A stretch of DNA of 64,000 nt from Ensifer sp. Root278. GTDB lineage: Bacteria > Pseudomonadota > Alphaproteobacteria > Rhizobiales > Rhizobiaceae. How positions within the stretch are numbered: position 1 is the stretch's first letter; each line of letters opens with the position of its first letter. Positions 27,390 to 36,965 of this stretch are shown piece after piece. Below the pieces are notes generated by a model that was not told the origin of the DNA, made no database searches, and saw only the letters and a list, made by a program, of their open reading frames with translations. The stretch spans positions 1,159 through 65,158 of the forward strand of contig NZ_LMJJ01000034.1 of the NCBI RefSeq assembly GCF_001429285.1, given 5' to 3'. Both the position numbers and the translations under genes were made by a program.

Positions 27390-28871
27390 TTACCACCACT
27401 TGGTGGGCGTGAAGCGACCGGCGGCCTGTTCGATGATATGCGCCGTCTTGAACAGCGTCTCTTCCTCAAACGGCTTGCCGATCAGTTGGAGGCCAAGCGG
27501 CAGACCCTTGTGGTCGAGGCCGCCGGGAACGGCAATGCCGGGAAGACCAGCCATGTTGACCGTTACCGTGAAGATGTCGTTCAGGTACATCTTGACCGGA
27601 TCGGACGCCAGGTCCTCGTCGGCGATACCGAAGGCGGAGGACGGTGTAGCGGGCGTCAGGATGGCATCGACGCCGGCGTGGAAGGCCAGTTCGAAGTCGC
27701 GCTTGATCAGCGTACGGACCTTCTGCGCCTGCAGATAATAGGCGTCGTAATAACCGGCCGAAAGCACGTAGGTGCCGATCATGATGCGGCGCTTGACCTC
27801 CTGGCCGAAACCGGCGGCGCGGGTCTTCTCGTACATGTCGACGATGTCCTTGCCGTCGACGCGCAGGCCGTAGCGCACGCCGTCATAGCGGGCGAGGTTC
27901 GAGGAAGCCTCGGCCGGAGCGACGATGTAATAGGCCGGCAGCGCATACTTCGTGTGCGGCAGGGTGATGTCGACGATCTCGGCGCCGGCGTCCTTCAGCC
28001 AGGCGATGCCCTGCTGCCAGAGCGCCTCGATCTCTTCCGGCATGCCGTCGACGCGGTATTCCCGGGGAATGCCGATCTTCATGCCCTTGACCGACTTGCC
28101 GATCGAAGCTTCGTAATCCGGCACCGGCAGATCGACCGAGGTCGTATCCTTGGTGTCGACGCTTGCCATCGACTTCAAGAGGATCGCAGCATCGCGCACG
28201 TCACGGGCGATCGGGCCGGCCTGATCGAGCGACGAGGCGAAGGCGACGACGCCCCAGCGCGAGCAGCGGCCATAGGTCGGCTTGATGCCGACGGTGCCGG
28301 TAAAGGCGGCCGGCTGGCGGATGGAACCGCCGGTATCGGTCGCCGTGGCACCGGCGCAGAGATGCGCAGCGACGGCTGCAGCCGAACCGCCGGACGAGCC
28401 GCCCGGAACGAGGTCGAGATTGGAGCCCTTGGCGCGCCACGGGTTCTTCACGGCACCGTAGTAGGAGGTCTCGTTCGACGAGCCCATGGCGAATTCGTCC
28501 ATGTTCAGCTTGCCGAGCATGACGGCGCCGTCGTTCCAGAGGTTCTGGGTCACGGTCGATTCGTAGCGCGGCGCGAAACCGTCGAGGATATGGCTGCAGG
28601 CCTGTGTGTGCACGCCTTCGGTGCCGAAGAGATCCTTGATGCCGAGCGGGATGCCTTCAAGCGCACCGGCCTTGCCGGCGGCGATACGCGCGTCCGAGGC
28701 TTTCGCCATCTCGCGCGCCTTGTCCGGCGTTACGGCGATGTAGGCATTGATCGCCTCATTGGCGGCATCGATCGCGCCGATGTAGGCATCCGTCAGTTCG
28801 ACGGCGGTGATTTCCTTGGCGGCGAGTTTCGCGCGGGCTTCGGCAATCGTGAGGCTGATAAGGTCGGTCAT
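27390..28871 (-). CDS. gatA: Aspartyl/glutamyl-tRNA amidotransferase subunit A
   Basis: A 493-aa amidase-signature enzyme that releases ammonia from glutamine for GatB. The start at 28871 gives [16 protein letters not shown]. The catalytic Lys is Lys79 in [10 protein letters not shown], the cis-Ser lies in GGSSGGS (157-163) and the nucleophile is Ser183 in [10 protein letters not shown]. gatC lies 51 bases upstream on the same strand, so gatC-gatA form an operon. Confidence 0.96.
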   Translation of the reverse strand: MTDLISLTIAEARAKLAAKEITAVELTDAYIGAIDAANEAINAYIAVTPDKAREMAKASDARIAAGKAGALEGIPLGIKDLFGTEGVHTQACSHILDGFAPRYESTVTQNLWNDGAVMLGKLNMDEFAMGSSNETSYYGAVKNPWRAKGSNLDLVPGGSSGGSAAAVAAHLCAGATATDTGGSIRQPAAFTGTVGIKPTYGRCSRWGVVAFASSLDQAGPIARDVRDAAILLKSMASVDTKDTTSVDLPVPDYEASIGKSVKGMKIGIPREYRVDGMPEEIEALWQQGIAWLKDAGAEIVDITLPHTKYALPAYYIVAPAEASSNLARYDGVRYGLRVDGKDIVDMYEKTRAAGFGQEVKRRIMIGTYVLSAGYYDAYYLQAQKVRTLIKRDFELAFHAGVDAILTPATPSSAFGIADEDLASDPVKMYLNDIFTVTVNMAGLPGIAVPGGLDHKGLPLGLQLIGKPFEEETLFKTAHIIEQAAGRFTPTKWW

Positions 28872-28922
28872 GATGAAATCGGGCTTTCGCAATCGGGAAC
28901 GTCGGGGCGGCAGGGGGTCTGG

Positions 28923-29210
28923 TTATTCGACCACCTTCGGAACGAGGAAGAAATTGCGATCGGAATTCGGTGCATTGGCAACGATATCGTCGGCCTTGTT
29001 GCCGTCCGACACGATGTCCGTCCGCTTCTTCATCTCCATCGGCGTGACCGAGGTCATCGGCTCGACGCCATCGACATTAACTTCGGAGAGCTGTTCGACA
29101 AAACCGAGGATGCCATTGAGCTCGCCCATCATCCGCTCGGCTTCCTCTTCGCTGACGGCGATACGGGCAAGGCGCGCAACGCGCTTCACGGTGGCAAGGT
29201 CTACGGACAT
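28923..29210 (-). CDS. gatC: Aspartyl/glutamyl-tRNA amidotransferase subunit C
   Basis: A 95-aa scaffold subunit that wraps GatA and GatB. Motifs [32 protein letters not shown] and the C-terminal [13 protein letters not shown] with FFLVPKVVE are typical. CCGGAGACG precedes the ATG. It is the first gene of the gatC-gatA pair. Confidence 0.95.
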   Translation of the reverse strand: MSVDLATVKRVARLARIAVSEEEAERMMGELNGILGFVEQLSEVNVDGVEPMTSVTPMEMKKRTDIVSDGNKADDIVANAPNSDRNFFLVPKVVE

Positions 29211-29319
29211 GATCGTCTCCGGTAACTGGAACTTCCCCCGCTATAATGGCGCACGGCGAGCCACGCAACGGGGGAATTGCCGGAGTACCGGACCTCTCGT
29301 CAAAAGGCCCGGCGCAACA

Positions 29320-30024
29320 TCAGACCTCGACGACGACGCCGACGTAAGGTGTCTCCACCTTGGTGGATGCACTTTCCATGCCGGCAACGAAGGTCGCGGG
29401 GGTCTGGTCGATGATCGGGAACGAGCCGTAATGGCAGGGGATCGCCGTCGAGAACTTGAAAAAGCGCTGGCAGGCGAGTGCCGCCACCGCGCCGCCCATG
29501 GTGAATCGGTCGCCGATCGGCACGATGCCGATTTCCGGCTGGTGCAATTCGTTGATCAGCGCCATGTCGGAAAAGATGTCCGTGTCACCCATGTGGTAGA
29601 GCGTCGGCTCGTCCTCGAAATGCAGCACCAGGCCATTGGCATTGCCGAGCGAATGGGAAACGCCGTCCTCGGTGAGCTGCGCCGAGGAATGGAGCGCGTT
29701 GACGAAGGTCGTTGAAAACGCGCCGAGGTTGATGGTGCCGCCGGTATTTCCCATTTCGAGCGCCTTGACGCCATGCCGCCCGAGCCAGGCGGCGAGATCG
29801 GCATTGGCGACCACGGTCGCACCGGTCTCCTTGGCGATCGCAATCGTATCGCCGACATGGTCGCCATGACCATGGGTCAGGAGGATGTGGGTGAGCCCGG
29901 CGGTCGCGTCCCTGCGATCCTCGTCCCGGAAGGCGGGATTGCCGGTGAAGAAGGGGTCGATGAGGATTTTGGACTTTGCCGTTTCGATGTGAAAGGCGGC
30001 ATGACCGAGCCATTTGATCTTCAT
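29320..30024 (-). CDS. UPF0173 metal-dependent hydrolase
   Basis: A 234-aa metallo-beta-lactamase-fold protein. The start at 30024 (GGGAG upstream) gives [14 protein letters not shown]. The metal motif [10 protein letters not shown] lies near 54-63, [10 protein letters not shown] near 150, IGDRFTMGG near 172 and a C-terminal PCHYGSFP near 199. The substrate is unknown. It is divergent from ruvX. Confidence 0.92.
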   Translation of the reverse strand: MKIKWLGHAAFHIETAKSKILIDPFFTGNPAFRDEDRRDATAGLTHILLTHGHGDHVGDTIAIAKETGATVVANADLAAWLGRHGVKALEMGNTGGTINLGAFSTTFVNALHSSAQLTEDGVSHSLGNANGLVLHFEDEPTLYHMGDTDIFSDMALINELHQPEIGIVPIGDRFTMGGAVAALACQRFFKFSTAIPCHYGSFPIIDQTPATFVAGMESASTKVETPYVGVVVEV

Positions 30025-30105
30025 GACGATCTCCCTGATGATTTGCGTGTCGGAACAGCATATGGAACAGACAGCCCTCCGCGCAAAGATCGAATCGACA
30101 CCGAC

Positions 30106-30591
30106 ATGGCAATTCTCACCATCGAAGAGCTGGCATCCCAGCTTCAACAGAACCAGGCGATCGCCGGGCTCGACCTCGGCACCAAGACGATCGGCCTTTC
30201 GGTCTCCGATCTCGGCCGCAGGTTCGCAACACCCCGAGAGGTGATCCGCCGGATCAAGTTCGGGGTGGACGCGGAAGCGCTGCTGTCAGTGGCAGGAAAA
30301 GAAAAGATCGCAGCCTTCGTCATCGGCCTGCCCGTCAACATGGACGGCAGCGAGGGACCGCGTTGTCAGGCGACCCGCGCCTTCGTGCGCAACATGGAGC
30401 AAAAGACGCCGCTGCCTTTCATCTTCTGGGATGAAAGGCTTTCGACCGTTGCGGCCGAGCGTGTGCTGATCGAAATGGATGTGTCGCGACGGAAGCGGGC
30501 CGAACGCATCGATTCGGCCGCCGCCTCCTTCATTCTTCAGGGCGCGCTCGACAGGCTGGCTTCGCTCGCGAGGGACGGCCTTTCGGACTGA
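30106..30591 (+). CDS. ruvX: Putative Holliday junction resolvase (YqgF/RuvX)
   Basis: A 161-aa RNase H-fold protein. The N-terminal [15 protein letters not shown] supplies the first catalytic Asp, [15 protein letters not shown] lies in the middle, and [15 protein letters not shown] with [11 protein letters not shown] near the end supply the others. The family processes 16S rRNA ends and has been proposed to resolve Holliday junctions. Its last 55 bases overlap the convergent membrane-protein gene on the minus strand. Confidence 0.92.
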   Translation: MAILTIEELASQLQQNQAIAGLDLGTKTIGLSVSDLGRRFATPREVIRRIKFGVDAEALLSVAGKEKIAAFVIGLPVNMDGSEGPRCQATRAFVRNMEQKTPLPFIFWDERLSTVAAERVLIEMDVSRRKRAERIDSAAASFILQGALDRLASLARDGLSD

Positions 30592-30878
30592 GCTACGCCG
30601 GCACCGAAACGACGGCGATACCAGGCTGCGATCTCACGGCGCTTGCGAAAGCCGATAATGGCAAAAACCACAAAACTATCGAAGACGATCGCACGCGCGA
30701 CGAGGGGCGGGATCGTCTCTGGCGGAATGCCGAGGACATGGCCGTAGACCTGGAACACGAGATCATGGGTCTGCCGCGTCAGCATGAAGAAGCCGAAGCT
30801 CATGTCGTAGTAGGAGAGACCATACCACGACGTGAGGAACATGACCGGGCAGGCCCAAAGGATCAGAAACCACTTCAT
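30537..30878 (-). CDS. Small membrane protein (DUF6105-like)
   Basis: A 113-aa inner-membrane protein. The ATG at 30878 ([20 protein letters not shown]) is preceded by AAGGGGAG and overlaps the stop of an upstream 51-codon gene by ATGA, indicating translational coupling. Two hydrophobic segments (about 3-22 and 62-82) and a basic tail are visible. [21 protein letters not shown] is a conserved-looking central block resembling DUF6105; I hold that name loosely. The C-terminus is antisense to the end of ruvX. Confidence 0.75.
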   Translation of the reverse strand: MKWFLILWACPVMFLTSWYGLSYYDMSFGFFMLTRQTHDLVFQVYGHVLGIPPETIPPLVARAIVFDSFVVFAIIGFRKRREIAAWYRRRFGAGVAQSERPSLASEASLSSAP

Positions 30879-31030
30879 GCGGCTCCCCTTTCCGAGATGC
30901 GGCGGTAGACTAGCGGATATATGGCGCGGTCTGCCAGCAACAAGGCAAGCAGGACCATCGTTGGGACCGCAATATCCAGCGCCAGTCCGGCGAAAAACAT
31001 CATCATGATGATCAAAAGACCAGTTCTCAC
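30875..31030 (-). CDS. 51-aa membrane protein, coupled to downstream gene
   Basis: A small gene not otherwise listed. A GTG start at 31030 follows GGAG with a 7-base spacer, and the stop at 30875-30877 overlaps the ATG of the next gene (ATGA). The product begins VRTGLLIIMMMFFAG and is dominated by hydrophobic segments (about 4-19 and 21-34), then a basic tail [10 protein letters not shown], so it should sit in the inner membrane with the tail in the cytoplasm. Start signal, frame and overlap all support a real gene. Function unknown; probably works with the 113-aa neighbour. Confidence 0.72.
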   Translation of the reverse strand: MRTGLLIIMMMFFAGLALDIAVPTMVLLALLLADRAIYPLVYRRISERGAA

Positions 31031-31251
31031 CGAACCGCTCCACTCCGGATCTGTTGAAATTCCTGGTCAATTTCGCGCCTACAGGCAAGGCGTGCAACGT
31101 AAACCATTTGTTAAGGTTAATTTTCACAAGCTAGGTTTTCTTGCGCTCACGCTTGCGGTTGCGCCCGATCATTCACCACAAAGCTGCAAGCCCATTCCGG
31201 TCTCTGCAAAATTCGGGTAGCGGTATCCCTCCCCCTCGCAGGTCCTCCTCC

Positions 31252-32187
31252 ATGACCGTCGTCTTTGAAAGCATCCTTCCGATCTTCCTGCTGGTTCTGC
31301 TCGGCGTCTGGCTCAAACGCTCGACATTCGTCGACCAGAGCCTTTGGCTCGGGCTCGAGCAGTTCGGCTACTTCATCCTGTTCCCTGCCCTGCTGTTCTC
31401 GACGCTTGCCCAGGCAGACTTTGCCGGGTTGAAAGCCGACGCGACGGCCATCGCGACGATCGGCAGCGTCAGCCTGATGTCGGCCTTCGTGCTGCTCCTC
31501 TGGCCAGTGCTGCGAGACCGGCACGTGTCCGGCGCCTCGTTCACCTCAGTCTTCCAGACCGCAACACGCTGGAACGGCTTCATGGCGCTGGCGATCGCGC
31601 AAAAACTCTATGGACCGATCGGCCTGACGCTGACCGCGCTGGTGATGACGCTCGTGATCATCCCCATCAATCTCTACAATGTCGGCGTGCTGGTCTGGTT
31701 CGGCGGGGGCAATCGTGACTTCAGGCGCTTCTTCGCAAAGATCGCCACCAATCCGCTGATCGTCGCCTCGGTGCTCGGCATTCTCGTCAACCTGGTCGGA
31801 CTTAAGATCTACGGCCCCGTGATGACCACGATCGAGATGCTGGCAAGCGCCTCGCTCAGCCTCGGGCTGGTGATGGTCGGGGCAGGTTTGCGCGCTTCCG
31901 ATGCGCTGAAGCCGAGCGCGACGGCGCTGCTCGCGGTCTTCCTCAAGTTGATCGTCATGCCGGTCTTCATGGTGAGCGCGAGCTATCTGCTCGGCATTCG
32001 GGGGGACGCCCTGCTGGTCATCGCGCTTGGCGCGGCCGTGCCGACGGCGATGAACGGCTATCTGCTGGCCAAGCAGATGGATGGCGACGCCGAACTCTAT
32101 GCGGCGGTCGCAACCGTGCAAACGGTCGTCTCGTTCTTCACGATACCACTCGTCCTTTACCTGACGACCTACGTCGCAGGGATCTGA
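31252..32187 (+). CDS. AEC-family transporter
   Basis: A 311-aa auxin-efflux-carrier-type permease with about ten transmembrane helices. MTVVFESILPIFLLVLLGVWLKR starts the first half; RWNGFMALAIAQKLYG and the glycine-rich helices LGLVMVGAGLR are typical. Bacterial AEC proteins move malonate or other organic acids; the substrate here is unknown. The start at 31252 matches the first hydrophobic helix. The 3' end forms the first unit of a tandem repeat. Confidence 0.88.
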   Translation: MTVVFESILPIFLLVLLGVWLKRSTFVDQSLWLGLEQFGYFILFPALLFSTLAQADFAGLKADATAIATIGSVSLMSAFVLLLWPVLRDRHVSGASFTSVFQTATRWNGFMALAIAQKLYGPIGLTLTALVMTLVIIPINLYNVGVLVWFGGGNRDFRRFFAKIATNPLIVASVLGILVNLVGLKIYGPVMTTIEMLASASLSLGLVMVGAGLRASDALKPSATALLAVFLKLIVMPVFMVSASYLLGIRGDALLVIALGAAVPTAMNGYLLAKQMDGDAELYAAVATVQTVVSFFTIPLVLYLTTYVAGI

Positions 32188-32297
32188 CGACGTACATGGC
32201 AGCGGACTGACGACGTACGTCGCAGCGGCTGACGGCATACGCCGCCGGGACCTGACGACGTACGTCGCAGGGGGCCGACGGCCTACGCCGCAGGGGG
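32161..32297. repeat. Six tandem 22-23 bp repeats with palindromic core
   Basis: Six imperfect units starting at 32161, 32184, 32207, 32229, 32252 and 32275 fill the convergent junction of the transporter and acyl-CoA dehydrogenase genes. The consensus is CTGACGACGTACGTCGCAGGG, whose core CGACGTACGTCG is a perfect 12-bp palindrome. Unit 1 encodes the last codons of the transporter (LTTYVAG) and unit 6 the last codons of the dehydrogenase. Units 2-5 are wholly non-coding. The repeat seems to have grown from the transporter 3' end by slippage. Confidence 0.85.
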
Positions 32298-33935
32298 ATA
32301 GAGAAGATCGAGGATGTAGGCGGAATCGAAGCGCGAATCGAGCATGCCGTAGGTCGAGCGCCATCCGGCAGCCAGTCGCGATTCGAGGAAAGCGTCGGCG
32401 ATGCGGCCGGCACCGAGACGATAGAGTTCGGCGGCGGCGGCGGCGAGCGCCAATTGCTCGACCAGCATGCGCGCAGCACCCTCGTCCCGTTCGCAGAGCG
32501 ACATGGCGGCGCGCAACACGTCGATCGTCTTGCGGCCGGCTGGTCCGAGATCGCGCGCCAAAACGACGAAGAGCTGCTCGAAGAGGTCCTTGCCCTTGGC
32601 GAGTACGCGCAGCACGTCCAGCGCCATGACGTTGCCGGACCCTTCCCAGATAGCGTTGACAGGTGCTTCGCGGTAATGGCGCGCCAGCGCGCGCTCTTCC
32701 ACATAGCCGTTGCCGCCAAGGCACTCCATCGCCTCGTAAATCAGTGCCGGGGCGATCTTGCAGGCCCAGTACTTGGCAACAGGCGTCATGATCCGCGCAT
32801 AGGCCGCGTCTTCAGGGCTGTTGCGGGCCTTGTCGAACGCTTCAGCCAGACGGAACGAAAGGGCGCTTGCCGCCGCCACATCGAGCGCCATGTCGGCAAG
32901 CACGCGCGTCATCATCGGCTGGCTCACGAGCGGCTTGCCGAAGACCTTGCGGCCGCGGGTGTGGTGCACGGCTTCGGCAAGCGAGGCACGCATCATGCCT
33001 GCGGATGCCAACGCGCAGTCGAGGCGCGTCAGCGTGACCATGTCGAGGATCGTCCGGATGCCGGCGTCCGGAGCGCCGAGGATGAAACCGAACGTGTCGG
33101 AGAACTCGACCTCCGACGAAGCGTTGGAGCGGTTGCCGAGCTTGTCCTTCAACCGCTGGAAGCGCAGGCCGTTGGCGCTGCCGTCTTCCAGAAGACGCGG
33201 CACGAGGAAACAGGCAAGGCCCTCGCGGGTCTGCGCCAGCATGACGAAGGCGTCGCTCATCGGTGCCGACATGAACCACTTGTGGCCATTCAACCGATAG
33301 ATGCCCTCGCCTACACGCTCGGCCGTCGAGGTATTGGCGCGGACATCGGTACCGCCCTGCTTCTCGGTCATGCCCATACCGACGGTGACGGCCGACTTCT
33401 GCATCCAGGGACGGTTCGTCGAGTCGTATTTGCGTGACAGGATCTTCGGCGCCCATTCCTTCTGCACCGCCGGAGACGCGGTGATCGCGGCAAGCGACGC
33501 GCTCGTCATCGTCAGCGGGCAGAGATGGCCGCATTCCAGCTGCGCCGTCAGATAGAAGCGGATGGCGCGTGTCTTGTGCGACTGGTTGCGCTCGTCGGCC
33601 AGGTTTTCCCAGGCCGACGCATGCAGGCCCGACGACATTGAGCGGCGCATCAGCGCATGCCAGGCCGGGTGGAACTCGACGACATCGAGACGCTCGCCGC
33701 GCGGGCCATGCGTCTTCAGCTTCGGCGGACCTTCATTCGCCATACGCGCCAGTTCCTGCGCTTCGGGCGAGGTGACGTAACGGCCGAGCACATCGAATTC
33801 GTCGCGCAGCGTCTTGCTCATCGACGAGGTGATGTCCACCACGAGCGGATCGGAGCGATAGGCGTTGACACCGGACCAGGGCTTGGGCTGGTTCAGCTCG
33901 GCGAGTTTCTGTTCAGTCCGGTTCATCTGATTCAT
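32283..33935 (-). CDS. AidB-like acyl-CoA dehydrogenase
   Basis: A 550-aa flavoprotein of the AidB/isovaleryl-CoA dehydrogenase branch. The N-terminal domain (1-180) is followed by VGMGMTEKQGGTDVRANTS near 190 and GHKWFMSAPMSDAF near 222 (FAD/substrate). ECLGGNGYVEE near 420 and REAPVNAIWEGSGNVMALDVLR near 437 contain the family's catalytic-region motifs. AidB of E. coli is an alkylation-response protein that binds DNA; whether this one does is unknown. It ends within the tandem repeat. Confidence 0.9.
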   Translation of the reverse strand: MNQMNRTEQKLAELNQPKPWSGVNAYRSDPLVVDITSSMSKTLRDEFDVLGRYVTSPEAQELARMANEGPPKLKTHGPRGERLDVVEFHPAWHALMRRSMSSGLHASAWENLADERNQSHKTRAIRFYLTAQLECGHLCPLTMTSASLAAITASPAVQKEWAPKILSRKYDSTNRPWMQKSAVTVGMGMTEKQGGTDVRANTSTAERVGEGIYRLNGHKWFMSAPMSDAFVMLAQTREGLACFLVPRLLEDGSANGLRFQRLKDKLGNRSNASSEVEFSDTFGFILGAPDAGIRTILDMVTLTRLDCALASAGMMRASLAEAVHHTRGRKVFGKPLVSQPMMTRVLADMALDVAAASALSFRLAEAFDKARNSPEDAAYARIMTPVAKYWACKIAPALIYEAMECLGGNGYVEERALARHYREAPVNAIWEGSGNVMALDVLRVLAKGKDLFEQLFVVLARDLGPAGRKTIDVLRAAMSLCERDEGAARMLVEQLALAAAAAELYRLGAGRIADAFLESRLAAGWRSTYGMLDSRFDSAYILDLLYPPAA

Positions 33936-34031
33936 GGGCCGGTTCTAGCGCAAGTTTCTCGACCACGGAACGGGGCGCGAAAAAGATAGGATGGCCGTTG
34001 CAAGTTTTCTGCGGACGATGACGCCCAAGCC

Positions 34032-34060
34032 TTGCCGTACCGGGGGCCAAGTCTTATAGA
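34032..34060 (+). promoter_or_regulatory. Probable pyrB promoter
   Basis: TTGCCG (34032-34037), a 17-base spacer and TATAGA (34055-34060) lie 32 bases before the pyrB start. Spacing is ideal and the leader would be short, leaving no room for a classical attenuator. Confidence 0.6.
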
Positions 34061-34092
34061 GCGACCACATTTCCAGAGCGCAAGGGCGGCCC

Positions 34093-35034
34093 ATGATCAC
34101 TTTCCCGCATCGCCACCTGCTCGGCATCAAGGGGCTCACGGAGCAGGATATAACCTATCTGCTCGATCGCGCCGATGAAGCCGTCCAAATCTCCCGTCAA
34201 AGAGAGAAAAAGACCTCCACGCTGCGGGGGCTGACGCAGATCAACCTCTTCTTCGAGGCTTCGACCCGCACGCAATCGTCCTTCGAGCTCGCCGGAAAGC
34301 GGCTTGGCGCCGACGTCATGAACATGTCGGTCGGCAACTCCTCGGTGAAAAAGGGCGAAACGCTGATCGATACGGCGATGACGCTGAACGCCATGCACCC
34401 GGACGTGCTGGTGGTGCGCCATTCCTCGGCGGGTGCTGCCGCACTCCTGGCGCAGAAGGTCTCCTGCTCCGTCGTCAATGCCGGCGACGGTCAGCACGAG
34501 CACCCAACCCAGGCCCTGCTCGACGCGCTGACGATCCGCCGCGCCAAGGGTAAGCTCTCGCGCATCATCGTGGCGATCTGCGGCGACGTGCTGCACTCGC
34601 GCGTGGCGCGCTCCAACATCCTGCTCCTGAACCAGATGGGCGCCCGCGTGCGCGTCGTCGCTCCGGCGACGTTGCTTCCCTCGGGGATCGCCGAAATGGG
34701 CGTCGAGGTCTATCACTCGATGGCCGAGGGCCTGAAGGATGCGGATGTCGTCATGATGCTGCGCCTCCAGCGCGAGCGCATGGCCGGCTCTTTCGTGCCT
34801 TCGGTGCGCGAATACTTCCACTACTACGGACTCGATGCGCAGAAGCTGAAGGCGGCCAAGGACGATGCGCTCGTCATGCACCCCGGGCCGATGAACCGCG
34901 GCGTCGAGATCGCCTCGGAAATCGCCGACGGCCCGCAGAGCGTGATCGAACAGCAGGTCGAGATGGGCGTTGCCGTACGCATGGCGGTGATGGAAACGCT
35001 GCTTCTCTCGCAGAACCAGGGGCCGCGCCTATGA
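34093..35034 (+). CDS. pyrB: Aspartate carbamoyltransferase
   Basis: A 313-aa catalytic subunit that condenses carbamoyl phosphate with aspartate in pyrimidine synthesis. The carbamoyl-phosphate loop [18 protein letters not shown] lies near 55, [12 protein letters not shown] near 138, and the aspartate-binding [11 protein letters not shown] near 220. The stop overlaps the start of the next gene by four bases (ATGA). No pyrI regulatory subunit is present, so it probably forms a complex with the linked pseudo-dihydroorotase. Confidence 0.96.
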   Translation: MITFPHRHLLGIKGLTEQDITYLLDRADEAVQISRQREKKTSTLRGLTQINLFFEASTRTQSSFELAGKRLGADVMNMSVGNSSVKKGETLIDTAMTLNAMHPDVLVVRHSSAGAAALLAQKVSCSVVNAGDGQHEHPTQALLDALTIRRAKGKLSRIIVAICGDVLHSRVARSNILLLNQMGARVRVVAPATLLPSGIAEMGVEVYHSMAEGLKDADVVMMLRLQRERMAGSFVPSVREYFHYYGLDAQKLKAAKDDALVMHPGPMNRGVEIASEIADGPQSVIEQQVEMGVAVRMAVMETLLLSQNQGPRL

Positions 35035-36323
35035 CCAGACCACTCGTTCTGAAGAACCTCCGCATCGTCGATCCCTCGCGCAGCCTTGACGAGGTCGGCA
35101 CTGTCATCGTCGGAAACGACGGCCGCATCCTGGCCGCCGGCGCGGATGCACAGAACCAGGGCGCGCCCGATGGCGCCTTCGTCAAGGACTGCGATGGCCT
35201 GACCGCCGTTCCCGGCCTCGTCGATGCCCGCGTGTTCGTCGGCGAACCGGGCAGCGAACATCGCGAAACCTTCGAATCCGCGTCGCGCGCAGCAGCGGTC
35301 GGTGGCGTCACCACCTTCATTGCGATGCCCGACACGGATCCTGTGATCGACGATATCGCGCTGGTCGAGTACGTAAAGAAGACGGCGCGCGACAAGGCCC
35401 TCGTCAATGTCCATCCTGCCGCGGCCCTGACCAAGGGACTGGCCGGGGAAGAGATGACCGAATTCGGCCTGCTGCGCGAAGCCGGCGCCGTCTGCTTCAC
35501 CAATGGCCGACGGTCGATCCACGACACGCTGGTTCTGCGCCGCGCCATGACCTATGCGCGCGAATTCGGCGCCGTCATCTCTCTTGAGACCCGCGACAAG
35601 TATCTCGGCGCCAACGGCGTCATGCACGAAGGCCTGCTCGCAAGCTGGCTCGGCCTTGCCGGGATCCCGCGCGAATCGGAGATCATCCCGCTCGAGCGCG
35701 ACCTGCGCATCGCCGGCCTGACGAAGGCCGCCTACCACGCCGCCCAAATCTCGGTTCCCGAATCGGCTGAGGCCATTCGTGCAGCACGCCAGCGCGGCGC
35801 CAACGTCACCTGCGGCATCTCGATCAACAATCTGGCGCTCAACGAAAACGACATCGGCGAGTACCGCACCTTCTTCAAGCTTTCGCCGCCCCTTCGCAGC
35901 GAAGACGACCGGGTGGCCATGGCCGAGGCGCTGGCCGACGGCACGATCGACATCATCGTCTCCTCGCATGACCCGCAGGACGTCGACACCAAACGCCTGC
36001 CGTTTGCCGACGCTGCCGACGGTGCGATCGGCCTTGAAACGCTGGCAGCGGCCGCTCTTCGGCTGTACCACAGCGGCCAGGTTCCATTGATGCGCCTGAT
36101 CGATGCCATGTCGACCCGCCCGGCGGCGATCTTCGGTCTTAACGCCGGCACGCTGAGGCCGGGCGCCAAGGCCGATATCGCGGTCCTCGACCTCGACGAG
36201 CCGTGGGTGCTCTACAAGGAAGCCATCGTCTCGCGCTCCAAGAACACGCCGTTTGAAAATGCACGCTTTACCGGCCGGGTTGTGCAAACCTATGTTGCCG
36301 GCAAGCTTGTGCATTCCGCATAA
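35031..36323 (+). CDS. pyrC: Dihydroorotase homologue lacking metal ligands (PyrC'/PyrX type)
   Basis: A 430-aa amidohydrolase-fold protein aligned throughout with dihydroorotase. Typical features are [10 protein letters not shown] near 60, MNPPLR-like [11 protein letters not shown] near 284 and [12 protein letters not shown] near 304. The metal-site residues are changed: HxH reads RVF (67-69), the AHCE histidine becomes SLET, the second HVS reads AQIS (238-241) and TDHAP reads SSHDP (311-315). It is therefore probably not catalytic. Pseudo-dihydroorotases of this type hold aspartate carbamoyltransferase together in Pseudomonas. The ATGA overlap with pyrB supports that role. A true pyrC should lie elsewhere. 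Confidence 0.9.
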   Translation: MTRPLVLKNLRIVDPSRSLDEVGTVIVGNDGRILAAGADAQNQGAPDGAFVKDCDGLTAVPGLVDARVFVGEPGSEHRETFESASRAAAVGGVTTFIAMPDTDPVIDDIALVEYVKKTARDKALVNVHPAAALTKGLAGEEMTEFGLLREAGAVCFTNGRRSIHDTLVLRRAMTYAREFGAVISLETRDKYLGANGVMHEGLLASWLGLAGIPRESEIIPLERDLRIAGLTKAAYHAAQISVPESAEAIRAARQRGANVTCGISINNLALNENDIGEYRTFFKLSPPLRSEDDRVAMAEALADGTIDIIVSSHDPQDVDTKRLPFADAADGAIGLETLAAAALRLYHSGQVPLMRLIDAMSTRPAAIFGLNAGTLRPGAKADIAVLDLDEPWVLYKEAIVSRSKNTPFENARFTGRVVQTYVAGKLVHSA

Positions 36324-36353
36324 GCCCAAAGCGGTCGCGCGGGAGGGGAACCG

Positions 36354-36965
36354 GTGGATCTATTTTCCTGGCAGCTTGGGCTGCCCTTGACGTTGTTGAG
36401 CCTGGGCTTCGGTTATCTGCTCGGCTCGATCCCATTCGGACTGATCCTGACCCGCATGGCCGGGCTGGGCGACGTCAGAAAGATCGGCTCGGGCAACATC
36501 GGCGCGACCAATGTGCTGAGAACCGGCAACAGGAAACTTGCGGCAGCAACATTGCTTCTGGATGCCCTGAAGGGCACCGCCGCGGCCTTCATCGCCTCCT
36601 ACTGGGGCGTGGAAGCGGGGATCGCCGCCGGCTTCGCCGCCTTCATCGGCCACCTCTATCCGGTCTGGCTCGGCTTCAAGGGCGGCAAGGGTGTTGCCAC
36701 CTATATCGGCGTCCTGCTCGGCCTCGTTCCCGCCATGGTGCTTGCCTTTGCGGTGATCTGGCTCGCCATGGCGAAAATCAGCCGTTACTCCTCATTGTCC
36801 GCCCTGGTTGCAACGGCTATCATTCCGGTACTACTTTACGCGGTAGGGAACGAAAAGGTCGCCCTGCTCTTCGCGGCAATGACCATCATTAGCTGGGTGA
36901 AGCATCGCGCCAATATTCAACGGCTGATCGCCGGCACGGAAAGCAAGATCGGGGACAAGGGATAA
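36354..36965 (+). CDS. plsY: Glycerol-3-phosphate acyltransferase PlsY
   Basis: A 203-aa inner-membrane enzyme that transfers an acyl group from acyl-phosphate to glycerol 3-phosphate, the first step of phospholipid synthesis. A GTG start at 36354 follows GGGAGGGGAA. Motifs [32 protein letters not shown] and [18 protein letters not shown] are intact. The stop overlaps the dprA start by one base (TAATG). Confidence 0.95.
   Translation: MDLFSWQLGLPLTLLSLGFGYLLGSIPFGLILTRMAGLGDVRKIGSGNIGATNVLRTGNRKLAAATLLLDALKGTAAAFIASYWGVEAGIAAGFAAFIGHLYPVWLGFKGGKGVATYIGVLLGLVPAMVLAFAVIWLAMAKISRYSSLSALVATAIIPVLLYAVGNEKVALLFAAMTIISWVKHRANIQRLIAGTESKIGDKG

Noticed and set aside
30053-30068. A LexA-like GAAC...GAAC pair upstream of ruvX
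   Set aside because: The spacer is 8 bases and GC-containing; the consensus needs exactly 7.
32161-32297. CRISPR-like array
   Set aside because: Units are contiguous 22-23 bp direct repeats without unique spacers, and no cas gene is near.
31546-32724. A 392-codon minus-strand frame through the tandem repeat
   Set aside because: Antisense to the AEC transporter and out of frame with the acyl-CoA dehydrogenase; Arg-rich shadow.
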